From: Bimuria novae-zelandiae CBS 107.79
Lineage: Eukaryota; Ascomycota; Dothideomycetes; Pleosporales; Didymosphaeriaceae
Assembly (NCBI GenBank): GCA_010015655.1
Contig: ML976714.1
Coordinates: forward strand, 231,666-295,665
DNA: 64,000 nt
Direction of reading: 5' to 3'
In this document: positions 11,502-23,143 of the stretch, piece by piece
How the letters are laid out: each line of letters starts with the position of its first letter
Position numbering within the stretch: the stretch's first letter is position 1
Translations under genes and position numbers: made by a program
The notes under the pieces: generated by a model
Told to the model about the DNA's origin: nothing
Database searches by the model: none
What the model saw: the letters and a program-made list of their open reading frames with translations, nothing else

Positions 11502-12860
11502 ATGTCGGTTCCATCAGCACCAGGTGCGCCGCCGGGTGCGCCGCCCGGCATGCCTGTCTTCAATCCGAATCCAAGCAAAGGACTGCAGCCCTTGTTGATC
11601 ACATTGCTTTACCTGTTCCCTGGGATCGCAGGGTTCATTGTTCTGGTAAGGATCCTGAAAAAGCGGGTCGATCGTACTCTGGGAGGAGGTAAGCTGGACG
11701 CCAATCTTGCTTGGGGATAGGGAGTTGACTCGTTCACAACAGATGATGCACTGATCGTGCTCGGGTGGGTACTATGCATATGAAACAGTATCATAGTCCA
11801 TCTTTGTGAGTTCCAACGTGCCGATTCGTGCGATCTGATAGCTGACAAAGATGGCACAGATTCGCTCGAGATGCGCGCAGGGTACCACGACGAAGATGTG
11901 AATCCTATGCTGATCGACTGGGTGCGCGCATTCAAGCTACAATACGCCCTGTGCGCCGAATACAATCCGGTCGTCGCGGTGGTCAAGATGTCGTTCTTAT
12001 GGTCCCTACAAAAGCTGCGGTCGCCGAACAAGCGGATACAGCGCTCGCTCTGGGCCATTCAGATCATCAATGGCATCTACATGATCATCTCGACCATCGT
12101 CGCGCTCGTACCCTGCCTTCCGCTTCGAAAGAAATGGCACCCCGAGATCCCAGGAACTTGCATGGACGGAGCCAGCTACGTCGTCGGCGTTGTCTCCATC
12201 ATGCTCTTCACCGACGTGCTCGTCCTCCTAATGCCATCCTGGATAATATGGGACTTCCAGATGCCTTTAAAGAGGAAGGTCGTCACAATATCGTTCCTAT
12301 CCTTCGGTTTCATCCTGATCGGCGTCGGTGTCGCACGATTGGTCTGGCTCCGCAATGCGTTCCTCGGCAAGGCGAAATCCTACTCCGTGGAGACCGCGTA
12401 TTCGGCCATCGAATCTAGCATTGCGATCGTCGGTGCCTGCGGCCCAACTATAAATTACATTCTCTCCTTCTGCGTCCCCTCGCTCAAGACTGCACCAGTC
12501 AACAGCAAGCGCTCCGGCTACGGATACAGCAGTTCGCATCAACATACCACATCGAAGGTTAGCGGAACCGGCTTAGGTCGCTCGAGACGGCCGAAGAGTG
12601 CGTACAACGATCTGGACACTTTCAATGCGGATACGGATCACTACGAAATGAAGAGTGATTGGAGGTGGACAAGCAAGGACGACTCCGACGCGAGGAGTGA
12701 TGAGCAAGAGATAACAAAGGACATCAGTGATGTGCATAGGGGTATTGTGAAGACGGTTGATCGGACAGTATCGTCAAGAGGAGATGGTGATGGCAAGAAG
12801 AGGAACGACAAGTCTCAGACCGACGTCCGGGTAGTAGTGAAGCCCACGGATGTGGTGTGA
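11502..12860 (+). CDS. Rhodopsin-domain fungal integral membrane protein, with an in-frame TGA in exon 2
   Basis: Resembles the fungal rhodopsin-domain (PTH11/SAT4-like) membrane proteins. Exons 11502-11688, 11743-11805 and 11860-12860 join in phase (417 codons). Hydrophobic helices: LLITLLYLFPGIAGFIVLV, the DDALIVLGWVLCI segment, LWAIQIINGIYMIISTIVAL, VVGVVSIMLFTDVLVLLM, and VVTISFLSFGFILIGVGVAR. The remaining signature text includes NPVVAVVKMSFLW, a cysteine after the third helix (PGTCMDG) and SAIESSIAIVGACGPTIN. The C-terminal 120 residues are hydrophilic and probably cytoplasmic. TGA at 11781-11783 lies in frame inside helix 2; no phase-1 donor precedes it, so splicing does not rescue it. 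Either the gene is disabled or translation begins at 11871 (329 residues, fewer helices). Ligand and function are unknown. Confidence 0.7.
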
Positions 12861-13337
12861 ACGCTGCGCCTGCAAATAATTTCGATGATACCCGTATACC
12901 TAGGGGAAAAGATGGACTGGGCGACGCTATGCAATGGTTGCGCCAACCGACAAAAATCTGGTCGGTTGAGGCGCGGCGGTCTTGCCGGCCAAACACTTCG
13001 ACTAGGACTCGTCGAAACTACTTTGGCTCCTTTTTGTACCATATGCACGTCGATTACGAATATAACTAGAGAATAAGTTTTTCAATATTTTTAATGAGGA
13101 CACCATTGTGCTGTGAGCAGGGTCTTAGTGTTGTTGTTGCACCAGTGAAATCTGCAACCATTTACGCTACGTCTTTTTTCTTCGTCTGTGGCTGTACGGA
13201 TTCATGAGAGTCATTTGGATAGTTTCGCAATCTCATTGAAAGTCTGGTAGGGTCTCAGTAAGAAAGTAATATTGATCTCCAATCCCTTTCATAGAGCACC
13301 AACCGCGTAACCAGCCGCGTTCAATGGTACCACCTCC
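12861..13337. other. Intergenic between convergent genes
   Basis: 3' regions of the membrane-protein gene (plus) and the DUF7730-like gene (minus). No coding evidence. Confidence 0.4.
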
Positions 13338-14116
13338 TCAATCCCCAGCGTATACCATCCTATAAAACGTAGTCTCAGTCTGATCAGCAATATAATCATG
13401 CTTGATCAACACTTTCCGCTGCGCCGCAATCCGAGATTCCACAAACTTCATCGTGTCCTTGTAGTTGTAGTCCACGTTGAACCTGTTGATCTCATACATC
13501 CTCACCGCCGTCTCCGCATATATCTGCCGACACACGCGCGGCAACAAGAACGCGTGGTCAGTCCACACATTCTCCATATCATACAGCCTGTACGAGCCCT
13601 CGTCTCGAAAAGGCTGGTCATAATTCCGTGTAGGAATAAGGTTCTCGAACCACGAGATGTGGACTTGGCCGGGCACGGTGAGGGCGTGGGCGAAGATATT
13701 GTTACGGATTTCGGCGGGGAATCTGAGAAGGCGGGAGTTTTTGGAATTCACATTCGAACTATTGGATCATCAATATTTTGGGAATCACCTGAGGAGGTGA
13801 GGTAGGCTTACATCTTGTGATGTGGAGGCGACTCGGTGCTCACGAGACCGTTTCTCCTCGTTATACGACGGGGGACATGCATGCGGGAGGCTTTGACTGC
13901 GTCGTTTGCTGCTCGATGAGCGATAGCCCGCTTGTTTGCCTTGACACTCTTCTGTGTTTTTCGTTCCGTGGACTTGCGGACATTCCGGGGCTTTCGGGTG
14001 GACGAAGAGACAGAAGCTGAAGTTTGGGCGATGGGCTGTTTAGCAGCAACACGTCCGTGTCTCTTCAAGCTCGCTTTTGTCTTCTGTTTGGTGGTTTTTC
14101 GAAGTTGGCGACACAT
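13338..14116 (-). CDS. DUF7730/F-box-like small protein with basic N-terminus
   Basis: Two exons: 14116-13812 and 13758-13338, joined across a 53-nt intron (GTAAGC donor, AATAG acceptor) in phase, giving 241 residues. Exon 1 is strongly basic (Lys/Arg/Ser-rich, e.g. RKPRNVRKSTERKTQKSVKA), perhaps a nuclear-localisation or nucleic-acid-contacting tail. Exon 2 has the pattern of the large fungal family often annotated DUF7730 or F-box-like: LLRFPAEIRNNIFAHALT near its start, then LLPRVCRQIYAETAVRMYE. These proteins are lineage-expanded and functionally uncharacterised. The joined model is open throughout, in contrast to its neighbours on the left. The intron is inferred from sequence only. Confidence 0.65.
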
Positions 14117-16748
14117 TGTGGGTGTTCTTTCTTGTTCACTGAGATGAGCTTGACGATCAACAGTGAAGTCGTCTGTGTGTGTATAGTCGTGTTGATTCGA
14201 AAGACGAATTAGGTGAGCCCTTGTGGGTAAATGTAGAGAGTGGTATATATGGTACGTTCCATGTTGAAAGTCGTCTGCGGCGTGCTAGAGCCACAGCGAG
14301 CTCGTGCCAGGCGTTGATAGAGAATTGTCACGGATCACTCGCGCAAGGGAGTTGATCATTTTCACCTTTCACAGATGGGTTTAATTACTGTTTAATGTAC
14401 TTTAAAGTGAGATATTTCGCGCTTGCTTGCGCGACCGCAGTTTGACTGTCCAGTAGTAAAACCATCGACAATCTGCACACTGATGCTGGTGACTTGCGGC
14501 GGGCAATCCCACAATTTGCCTCTGTCATTATGTAATTCTATACCATCATAATCCCCTTCTCAGGCACGAGGATAAATTGCCACGCCCCTCGTATTAAGTG
14601 CAACAGCGTCGATTTCATAGAGTTACACATCTAACTGACCTAAGCAACTTACTAGCTAGATAATCACTGCGTTTTCATACTGCATTACGCCGTGGGTTAA
14701 AGAAGCTACGAAGGACACCAAGATTTACCACCATGATCTCAGGATGACTCAATCAAGCCATCGCACAGATAAGACATCAAAATATCTTCCAACTGGGTCA
14801 TCTACAGATCTGGAATTAGCAGCTTCAAGATGCACTTATTCACTGTTACTTACCTAGGTATGATCGAAGTAATGTTCGCTTCCAGATATAGCAAAACCAC
14901 CACACCACGTAAACACAACCACTGCGCTATAATTAACGCGTTTACGGACATAGTAAACACAACCAGAAACCCTTTGAACTATCTTATATATAGAAAGCTG
15001 ATATATCCCCTCTGGATACGACAGCACTGAGACACACACATATATAGCGAAGCAGAGGGAGGTAACGGCTATGAATTTGATTTCGTTGGATAATCCTTAG
15101 AGAGACACCACCTTCTCCTTCTCCTGAGGCAGTTTCGCAGGATAACAGTAGAAGAATAATATACCTACCATTGACAACGCTTATTCTTGTACCGTATACC
15201 GGGTGAACAATTGTTTTGTTTCTACCTTTTGTACCTAGTGCTCAACACTACCTTGTCGCAATTTTTATCCTGATTCTACTACACTTGCATTCCCTTCATC
15301 CTGTGGAAGTGCCCAGCTGTGTGCCGACCGTTCGAAAACTTTAGAAGCGTTCAATCCACCATGATTAAAGGCGTGCACTTTGATATTCCAAGGGTCTAGG
15401 CTGCTGTGGCCACAGACAGCTGTCGCAGCAGAGAACCAAAACCCAGCGTCGCTGCAAACGGAAATGGTCCACAAATCGACAAGAAAAGGGAGATGAGTTT
15501 GCCAAGAAGTTCCCCGCATCATGGTATATCTGGGTGTGGTGGGATGAGGCTTGTGTCAGAGGTTGCGGTGGGATATGACCTGTGTTACTTCCCAGGATTC
15601 CCCGCATCATGTGACTTCGGCGTCCCACCTTGACGAGACAACGCGGGCCGCGTGTGCATGTACAAGTTTGCGTCATAGATCAGCGATTTCGCTGCGGTCC
15701 TTAACGCATACCATGGATATTGGAGAAGTATAGCAAGATTTTAAAGTTTTCAGTAACCAACGTGACTACGTGGGCACTACGTTATGCAGACAAGGCACAA
15801 CCCATGCTCCCTGCACGTCAATGCGGAGTAATGTCGCGATTTGTACAGCATCTCCCTGCTGCTGACAGCTGAGCCGCACTGCCTACCAAATGACCATCTG
15901 TTGTGTACAATTTTCCCCTTTCATCTGCTAGCACATTCCGCGCAATAAAAGCAAGAGCCAAGCGCACAGCCTCAACAATACCACTTACACCAGGAAGACG
16001 GTTTCGACTGGGCGAGCGGTACTGGGGATGGCTGGACACGAAGCGCCAAGTACGCTTTCTTCTTCGTAAGCGGCGGTCCGCAGCGTCAGCCACGGTCGAC
16101 TCTATGGAAAAGCGGGCAGGTTGGTTTCCACAAGCTGGCTAGCTCCAATATTGAGGACACCATCCGTGCCTGAATGCAGGAGTGAACAGTAGTTGCCGTG
16201 CCATCCGCACTGCTCTTGGAGGAAATGCCGCAAAGCCGGCGAACTCGGGGCTGCACCGTGAGGCACGAAGGACAAGGAGAAGATGGTGTAGCGCGGACCC
16301 TTAGCCCACTTGTTGTCTGTCACGACGTGTGTCCTCAGCAGTCATTCGTCATCAGAGGCCATGGATCGCTATGCGGCGCCCAGAATTTCGGCGCAAGACC
16401 CACTTGCATCGTCGACTATTATACCACCAAAGCATCCCGCGCCAGCCCGGGAAGAGCAGCATTATCTACTTCAAAGCTCGACCTCGTAGTAGACTTGACC
16501 CTCTCCGTCTCCTAGACAGCCGCCCATTGCCCCTTCCTGTCGCTCGCTTTCGTCGCTGCCGTTTGCGCTTCGTCACTCCTTCCTTGTACAATACGAGACG
16601 CACTTTCCCGTTACATCCGTGGCGTCGCAAGTGACCCAAAAACCCTTCCCCCAACCTCACACGCAACACACCAGTTGACCACTCCCGACGCTCGCGGCCA
16701 CTCACCGCCGTGCTGTGCTGCTTGTCCAGCCAATTGCTCTGAGCCACC
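14117..16748. other. Long intergenic region, no supported gene
   Basis: 2.6 kb without a convincing gene. Frames at 14830-15030, 15265-15676, 15818-16142, 16198-16515 and 16466-16822 lack motifs and overlap on both strands. Moderately AT-rich up to about 15.3 kb, then GC-richer and pyrimidine-rich toward 16.7 kb, as expected for the promoter and 5' leader of the PH-domain gene. No inverted or direct repeat was evident by eye. Confidence 0.4.
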
Positions 16749-19700
16749 ATGGCCCGTCCAAAACGAGGTAACGACCCCTCCATCTGATCTGCTGATGCCC
16801 AGTTCGCACTTCCCTTGGCCATTCACTGATGCGCATGCGTTCGAAACTCGCTGATGCATTCACAGTCCTCTCTTTTATGTCCGAGTGGGGCGGTAACCGA
16901 CTACATCGCCGCAATACGTCAGCCGCCTCAGCGTCTGCTTCCCCCGCGAACCCTGCTTCACCTGCTCCTGCAAGCCCGACCGCGGCAAACGCGACCGCGA
17001 GGGAGCCTAATGCCTCTTCTTTCTCTGTAACGAGCGCCCCACGCGACAGTCAAGAATACTCTCCGAATCCTGCTACGCGCAACCAGTCAGAATCGCGCAT
17101 GTCATCGCGACCGTTGTCCATGATTCAGACATACCAACCTCCCGTAATGGAGGTTTCGCAAGATACATTGCCGGAGCTGCAGCGTATCTTCACGTTCCTG
17201 AACAGCCACTCGAACAAGTTGTATCAGGAAGGCTACTTCCTCAAGTTCCATGATACCGACACTCGTGCGTCCGTCGTTCCAATTATACACGCTTGTGCAA
17301 CTAACAGCTGCAGGTGGCCGTCCCGCTATAGATCGCGTCTGGCAAGAGTGCTTCGCCCAGTTAGCAGGTACCATTCTGTCCCTGTGGGATGCGAGCGAAC
17401 TGGACCGAGTTAATCCAGACTCGCCCACTGGTGAGATAGAGGTCGTGCCGACCTTTATCAATCTGACGGATGCAGCGATCCACATGGTGGGCACATACGA
17501 AACTTTGTGATATCAACATTTCCGCTAACGGCAATAGATGCCATCGATGACGCTGGCTGACGGAAAGAAGCTCGAGAACATATTAAGCGTATCGACGGCA
17601 GCGAGTAACAAATACTTGTTCCACTTCAATTCGTTCAATTCGCTCACCCAATGGACTGCCGGCATACGTCTCGCCATGTTCGAGCACACCTCGCTCCAGG
17701 AGGCTTACACCGGTGCGTTGATTGCTGGAAAGGGAAAGCAAGTGAACAATATCCGCACCCTGCTGGACCGGCAACGCGCGAAATACGAAGACTGGGTGCG
17801 TGTGCGATTCGGCGCGGGAACACCCTGGCGCCGATGCTGGTGTGTCGTATATCCGCCGGACGAGAAGGAATACGTAAAGCTCCAAAAGACGCAGAAGAAA
17901 AAGGACGTTTATAATCGGACGCCTACGGTTCTCAAGGGCGATATCAAGTTCTATGACAAAAAGAAGGTCGGAAAGAAGACACGACCGATCGCCACAATCA
18001 CAGACGCTTATTCGTGCTATGCGATCTACCCGCAATCGAAGCAGCTTATCGACCAATCGACTTTGGTCAAAGTGGAGGGGAAGGTCACCGTTCATTCGAA
18101 GCCCGAGCAGGTCACCGAGGGATTCGTCTTCATCATGCCGGAGTCTCGACCGGCCATTAGTGGATTCGAAATCATGCTTCAATTCCTCTTCCCTGTTTTC
18201 GATACTTTCGCTCTATACGGACGACCAAACAAGTTGATCGCGGATGTTTTGGACACGCGTGGATTAATGTTCGCTATGCCGCCGGATAGGCGCTACGGGT
18301 ATCTTGAGATGTGGGACGTGGTTAGCCTGATTCATTCCGAGGGCAGCCATCAATGGTCGGAACGGCAATGGCGCAAGGCATTGAAGGATCTGACATCGAC
18401 GCGGATGGCAACAATGCCTCGCACGCGCAGCAAGACCGGAACACGTAGAAATACATTGCAAGGTCGAACGCATCCGCCACCCTCGCGCAGCGGTACATTG
18501 CGGTTTGAGGAACCTGGCTCCCTACATTCGCAGCCTTCAACCCGCCAGCCATCACCCACGCTGACAGAGGGCGTGGAGGTACAAGCACCTCGAAGAGTTG
18601 ATTCAGCACCGCCGGGCGCATTCACGACCCCTCGCCATCAACGATCTGTGTCTGATCAGGTCAACAGCCACAAGCAAGCCCCCTCTCGTTTGGCACAATT
18701 GGAGAATGTCGACGATTACTCCGCAGCGAATGGTCAGGTTAATGGATATTCTAAGCCTGTCGACGAGCCCGAGGTTTCGGATAATGACCCTCCCAGTCCT
18801 GCATCGGCTGGCTCACAGTTGGAAACCCGAGATCTTCCTGAAGTACAGATGGCGCCTGCGGCTCCCCTGCAAGGCCCTGTAGCGGTTCCACCTAGTTTTG
18901 CGCATGCCCCTGGACAAAAGCCTCCCGTTCATTTACAGCATCCGGGCACAAAACCTGATGCCAACATGGACGATGCAACCTTGCACCAACTAGCAGACGC
19001 AACAGGAGTCTCTGTTGCTGGCGCCGCTGCTGCATGGAGAAGTCAAAATGGCTCGAATGGTGCGAGAAGCGGTCCTTCTGAAAGCGATGCTCTTCAAAAT
19101 AGCTACAGTCCTGACCATTTGTTCGCTCAAGGCGCGTACAATAGCCACTCCGGTTATGCCGGTAACCGCCTCTCCACCATTCCTGCCTCCCCCTTTGTCG
19201 AACAGGACCAGTTCGTGGGCTCGCCTGTTCCGTATCAACCTTCGGCCCCTTCCGTCCCTGAGCACACCGTGCTCCCGCAGGAGCAGGCTGAGATTGGAGT
19301 CGCTCAATATACGCGTCCTGGTAGCGAAGGCAGCCAAGTACAGCGTAAACCAGTACCAGGTCGGTCATCATTGCCCCTACGAGGGGACGATACCCGCTCA
19401 ATCCGTTCAACAACAAGCTCAACTCTAGGCAGTTTACGAAACGACGTGATCGATCCCGAAGCTCTCGATCGTCTAGAGTACACCAACCGCGCGCTGTATA
19501 AGCAGCCCAGCCAGTCAAGCAGTCGGTATAGCCATGATGATGCGATATCTACGTCCACACCGGACTACGCCAGTACGATAGAAGAAGAAGCCGAGCCACA
19601 GCAGCCGGCTCGCAGAATGCCGGAGCGACCGCGGAGTGGCATGCTCAAATTTGTTGGAAATCCCGACCTTAATCCAAAACCCGAGTTCGTAGTTGGTGAT

Positions 19701-20948
19701 GCGCACTACAAGCCAGCTGCAAAGCCAGTCGAGGTGTCAATAGACATTCCAGCCATTGATTTTGGTCCTACGTACGTCCTAGACCCAAACGCTAAGCGGC
19801 CTGGCACTAGCGGCACTATGGCTCCAGGCGTGCACGAGAGTACGTTCTCGCAGTCGAAGGAAAATCTTGCTACTTCTTCGAGTGAGCAAAAGCGGCAATC
19901 ATACACAGGAAGGACTACCCCAACTATGCACATGCGCAGCCCTTCTGCCTCTCCTTCACAGTTTTTGGACGACAGGAGTGTTGCATGGCAGCCTGCGATG
20001 ATCCCTCATTCTTCGTCGAACAATCGCAAATTGGAACCTGAAGAATGGGTAGCTCAACGTGCCGCTGCTGGTCCGGCTGTAACTCCTCCGGCCTATGCCC
20101 ACGCTCGTAGCAAATCACACACTCCTCCAATAAGCCGAACACATTCAGGCGATTGGTCACACTTTCTTCCAGAAAATGGCCCTGCACGGCCACCCAGTCG
20201 GCCTCTTAGTCGGCCTTTATCAAGGGGCGCCGGCCAGGTTCTTGATCAGCGCCCGAAATCGGTCCTTCTTGACCAACGTCCGACGTCCCTCAGCGCTCGC
20301 GAACAGGAACAGGTGGCGAGGATAACAAACACACCGCTCGTCGACTTGTCCAGGGACACGAAGAAGGAACAGAAACCGTCGTCTGCGGGTCTGACCGCCT
20401 ACATAGACCATCGAGAGAAAGAGAAGGCCGCAGCAAAAGCGAATCGGAGTACGTCAGCCATGCAATCTGAAATCGACCGGCGCATGCAGGCAGCACAGCA
20501 GCGGCAGATGATGGAGATGCAGCACATGAGCCACCAGCAAGCTCAACAGCAGGCTCAGCAACAGGCCCACCAGCAGGCGCAGATGGGCCAGGCTATGGCG
20601 ATGACGCCCGGTGGATACGGAACTCCGAGCATGATGGGCACGCCGCAGGGGTACCCCCAAGCTTACGCGTACTCGACACCGGGCCAGATGCCGCAAATGC
20701 AGCAACCAGGGTACTTTCCACAACAGACGATGATGACGCCAATGTCTGGGTCTATGCCTGGTGGATGGAGCACGCCGAGCCCGGGACAGATGCCCGCCCA
20801 GTACTTTGGACAGTACCAGAATCAACAGTTGCAGCAGCAGGGACTCCAGCAAAACCAACAGCAACCGGCTACGCAGCCGTATGGCGCGAGCTTCGATCAG
20901 GCACAGGCGGCGGTGAGGTTTGCGCATCAGCAGCGGAGGGGGTATTGA
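16749..20948 (+). CDS. CAF120/SKG3-type PH-domain protein
   Basis: Large cortical/CCR4-NOT-associated PH protein family known from yeast Caf120 and Skg3. Exons 16749-16767 (MARPKRG start), 16866-17264, 17314-17486 and 17538-20948 join in phase to 1333 residues; introns are 98, 49 and 51 nt. The conserved N-terminal half reads MEVSQDTLPELQRIFTFLNS, NKLYQEGYFLKFHDTDTRG, FAQLAGTILSLWDASELD, then LTQWTAGIRLAMFEHTSLQE and EAYTGALIAGKGKQVNNIR, which form the PH fold and its extension. A second conserved block ends in RPNKLIADVLDTRGLMFAMP. From about residue 480 it is low-complexity (Ser/Pro-rich), and the last 150 residues are Gln/Met-rich (QQAQQQAQQQAHQQAQ). No internal stop, so the gene is intact. 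In yeast the proteins link polarity and mRNA deadenylation factors; the role here is inferred from family membership. Confidence 0.85.
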
Positions 20949-22474
20949 TGACGCATCGAGGGCTTCGCGATCGATCACGAAGCGATGATTTTATGAGATT
21001 TGGGTACGGTGCATTTTTCCTGTATCGATATTGTAATGTTGTATGGTGCGTTCGTTTCTTGTGCATATCTGCATTTTCATATGTTCGTTTGGAGGGTGGC
21101 ATAGAGGAGTGGTCATCGGCGTAGTGCATTGCATTGGGGTGCTGGGAATAGAAGACGTTGCATTTGCATAGAGGCACGACGTAATACTATGTCCATAAGA
21201 AGAACTACTCCTGAGTCTCCCACCCACTCGTGAAACACGCCTCCGTTCACAGCGATGCCAAGCGTACGAGGTGTGTAGAAGTTTAAACGCGTTCACGGTG
21301 CTTTTAAACGGTGAGAACAAGTAGATGCAGAACGCCTCGCATTAATCGGATAGACTTGGAGCGCTACCTATCATCGCGCACTACAAACGCCAACGCTATG
21401 CAATGCAAGACCCAGGTACCATAGCGCGTCGCTGTGCAGTGAACCGCCGCTCGGCCCCAAATATTGGTACCTTAACATGATACTCCCCCAACATAACCAA
21501 GACAAGATACCTAACGTCTCTTACAACGTCGCGAAGCACACAGTGTAGCGAAGCCAATCAAAGGTACTTTTGATTGCGCTTAGAATACAGCTCCCGGCGG
21601 ATCGAGTATCTTCGATATTGGGTGAGGGTATAATACTTTGCTTTCTTAGGAATACACCACACCCATTTGATACAAATATTACTATCCTATGTGACCCTCC
21701 TGACCAGTTAAAAGTTAGTGATGCTGTTGCAGAAAACCCCGTCACTAGCGAATGGACTCGTCGCCTAGCTCTTTTGGCTTCTTGTAAGCGATCCATAAGA
21801 TCAGTCACTGACATAGAATCTCCAGAAAGTAATAACTTGCTCTAATTCGCTTTGCAGCTACTGCAGTATGCGGAGGTTTGTGACATTGCCACCCTGGTCG
21901 GTACCTTAATCGTGAGCGAGCCAGAGACATGGCCCAGGCGCAGATAATGGCGCAATAATATACCTTATGTAATTATTATATCATATATATAAGCTTCATC
22001 CGAGGTGGCCCTAGCGGCTGTGCACTGGAGTGTAGCGGAACGTCTTCTTTACCACCTTTAGATTTGGCAGAGCGATCTTAGGGGATCACATGTACTATTC
22101 ACACTTATACTAGCTATTTTTATATATACTAACGGATTTGAGATTAAAAATCACGGACATTACGCCTTCGCTATTCCCCATTACTAGATCGCAGAACATG
22201 GAGATCTACTTCCTGTAAGTTTATAGGCAGAGCGCCGGTTTAAATTAAAAATCTAAGAGTTTCTCCGTGCGGAATAATGCCTAGAATATTCTAGAGTGTT
22301 AAGAATATTTGGGTTCAGTCTAGGTGGAAGGTGCTACCACACGGCTAGAGTGTCACGAGAGCAACGAGTAGAGATATCTGGGCCTAGGTAGGCCAGATTG
22401 ATATACTGCATTCGGTGTCTATGTGTAGGTACAAGACGATAGATCAGGAAGAAAGGTCTTCTACCTCTATTTTA
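20949..22474. other. Transition from unique sequence to transposon block
   Basis: 3' flank of the PH gene, then AT-richness rises from about 21.95 kb. Frames on both strands at 21521-21845 lack motifs. At about 22290-22470 the sequence (starting TGTTAAGAATATTTGGG) has the look of an LTR or repeat fragment, but no second copy is visible in the window. Confidence 0.35.
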
Positions 22475-22714
22475 GGCTAGTAAATGGGTTGGGTCGCAAG
22501 GGCCACAGTTGGGTCTAACTAAGCAGAACACCAAAATTTCAAAATTTAAACTCTCTATAACTTTTTAAATATAAGGGCTATACTTATGCAAACTTATTAC
22601 GAGGTGTATATATATATAAGTTATATACCTTAAATAAAGTCGATACTTTGTATGTATTTTAGAGAGAAATTATTTCTTTAGTAGAATTTTACGTCTTTTT
22701 TTAGGATGGATGCA

Positions 22715-23143
22715 TGTTACGAACCGGAACAGGATGACGGGGGATGGGCGCTTATGAGGACAGACGGCCGGGGAACAGGTTAACAAGTACGCTAAGGAGC
22801 TAGCCTTAGGGTCACGTGACTACTTAGTTGCTTAGTAGTACTAAGTAATAAAGTAAGACACGTGACTACTTAATTAATTAGTAGTACTAAGTAACTAGGC
22901 AAGGCAAGTATATATATACGCAGAACAGTTTTCTATGTTATACCCCTTATAGTTAACTTATATATCTTCTGTGCGAGTACGCTCTCCTATATAGACTAAT
23001 AGTTATCTTATTTATTATAAGATTAGATTATTTAGCCACGCGCTAAGTGTCGCATAAACTTATACTACTAAATAACCTGTAAAGCACTATAATATCTTAC
23101 TATCCTAACCTAAATTAGACTAAGGTGTAAGAGCCTTATAACA
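22715..23143 (+). repeat. 5' LTR of the gypsy element
   Basis: 429 bp, TGTTACGAACC... to ...CCTTATAACA. It aligns along its full length with 34877-35305; nearly all differences are C/T or G/A. The first about 60 bp are GC-rich and little mutated; the inner part is AT-shifted. Confidence 0.92.

Noticed and set aside
1..12860. Alternative genetic code or TGA recoding, because several models contain in-frame TGA
   Set aside because: TGA terminates the PH-domain, membrane-protein and bZIP-side reading frames normally, long intact genes (1333 and 1153 codons) contain no internal TGA, and frameshifts plus TAA/TAG also occur in the same block. Decay explains it better.
16466..16822. 118-codon minus-strand Arg/Gly-rich frame
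   Set aside because: Antisense to the leader of the PH-domain gene; composition is a product of its pyrimidine-rich strand.
18892..19518. 208-codon minus-strand frame, and several similar ones antisense to the PH-domain gene
   Set aside because: Shadow of the well-supported gene on the other strand; composition follows from its codon use.
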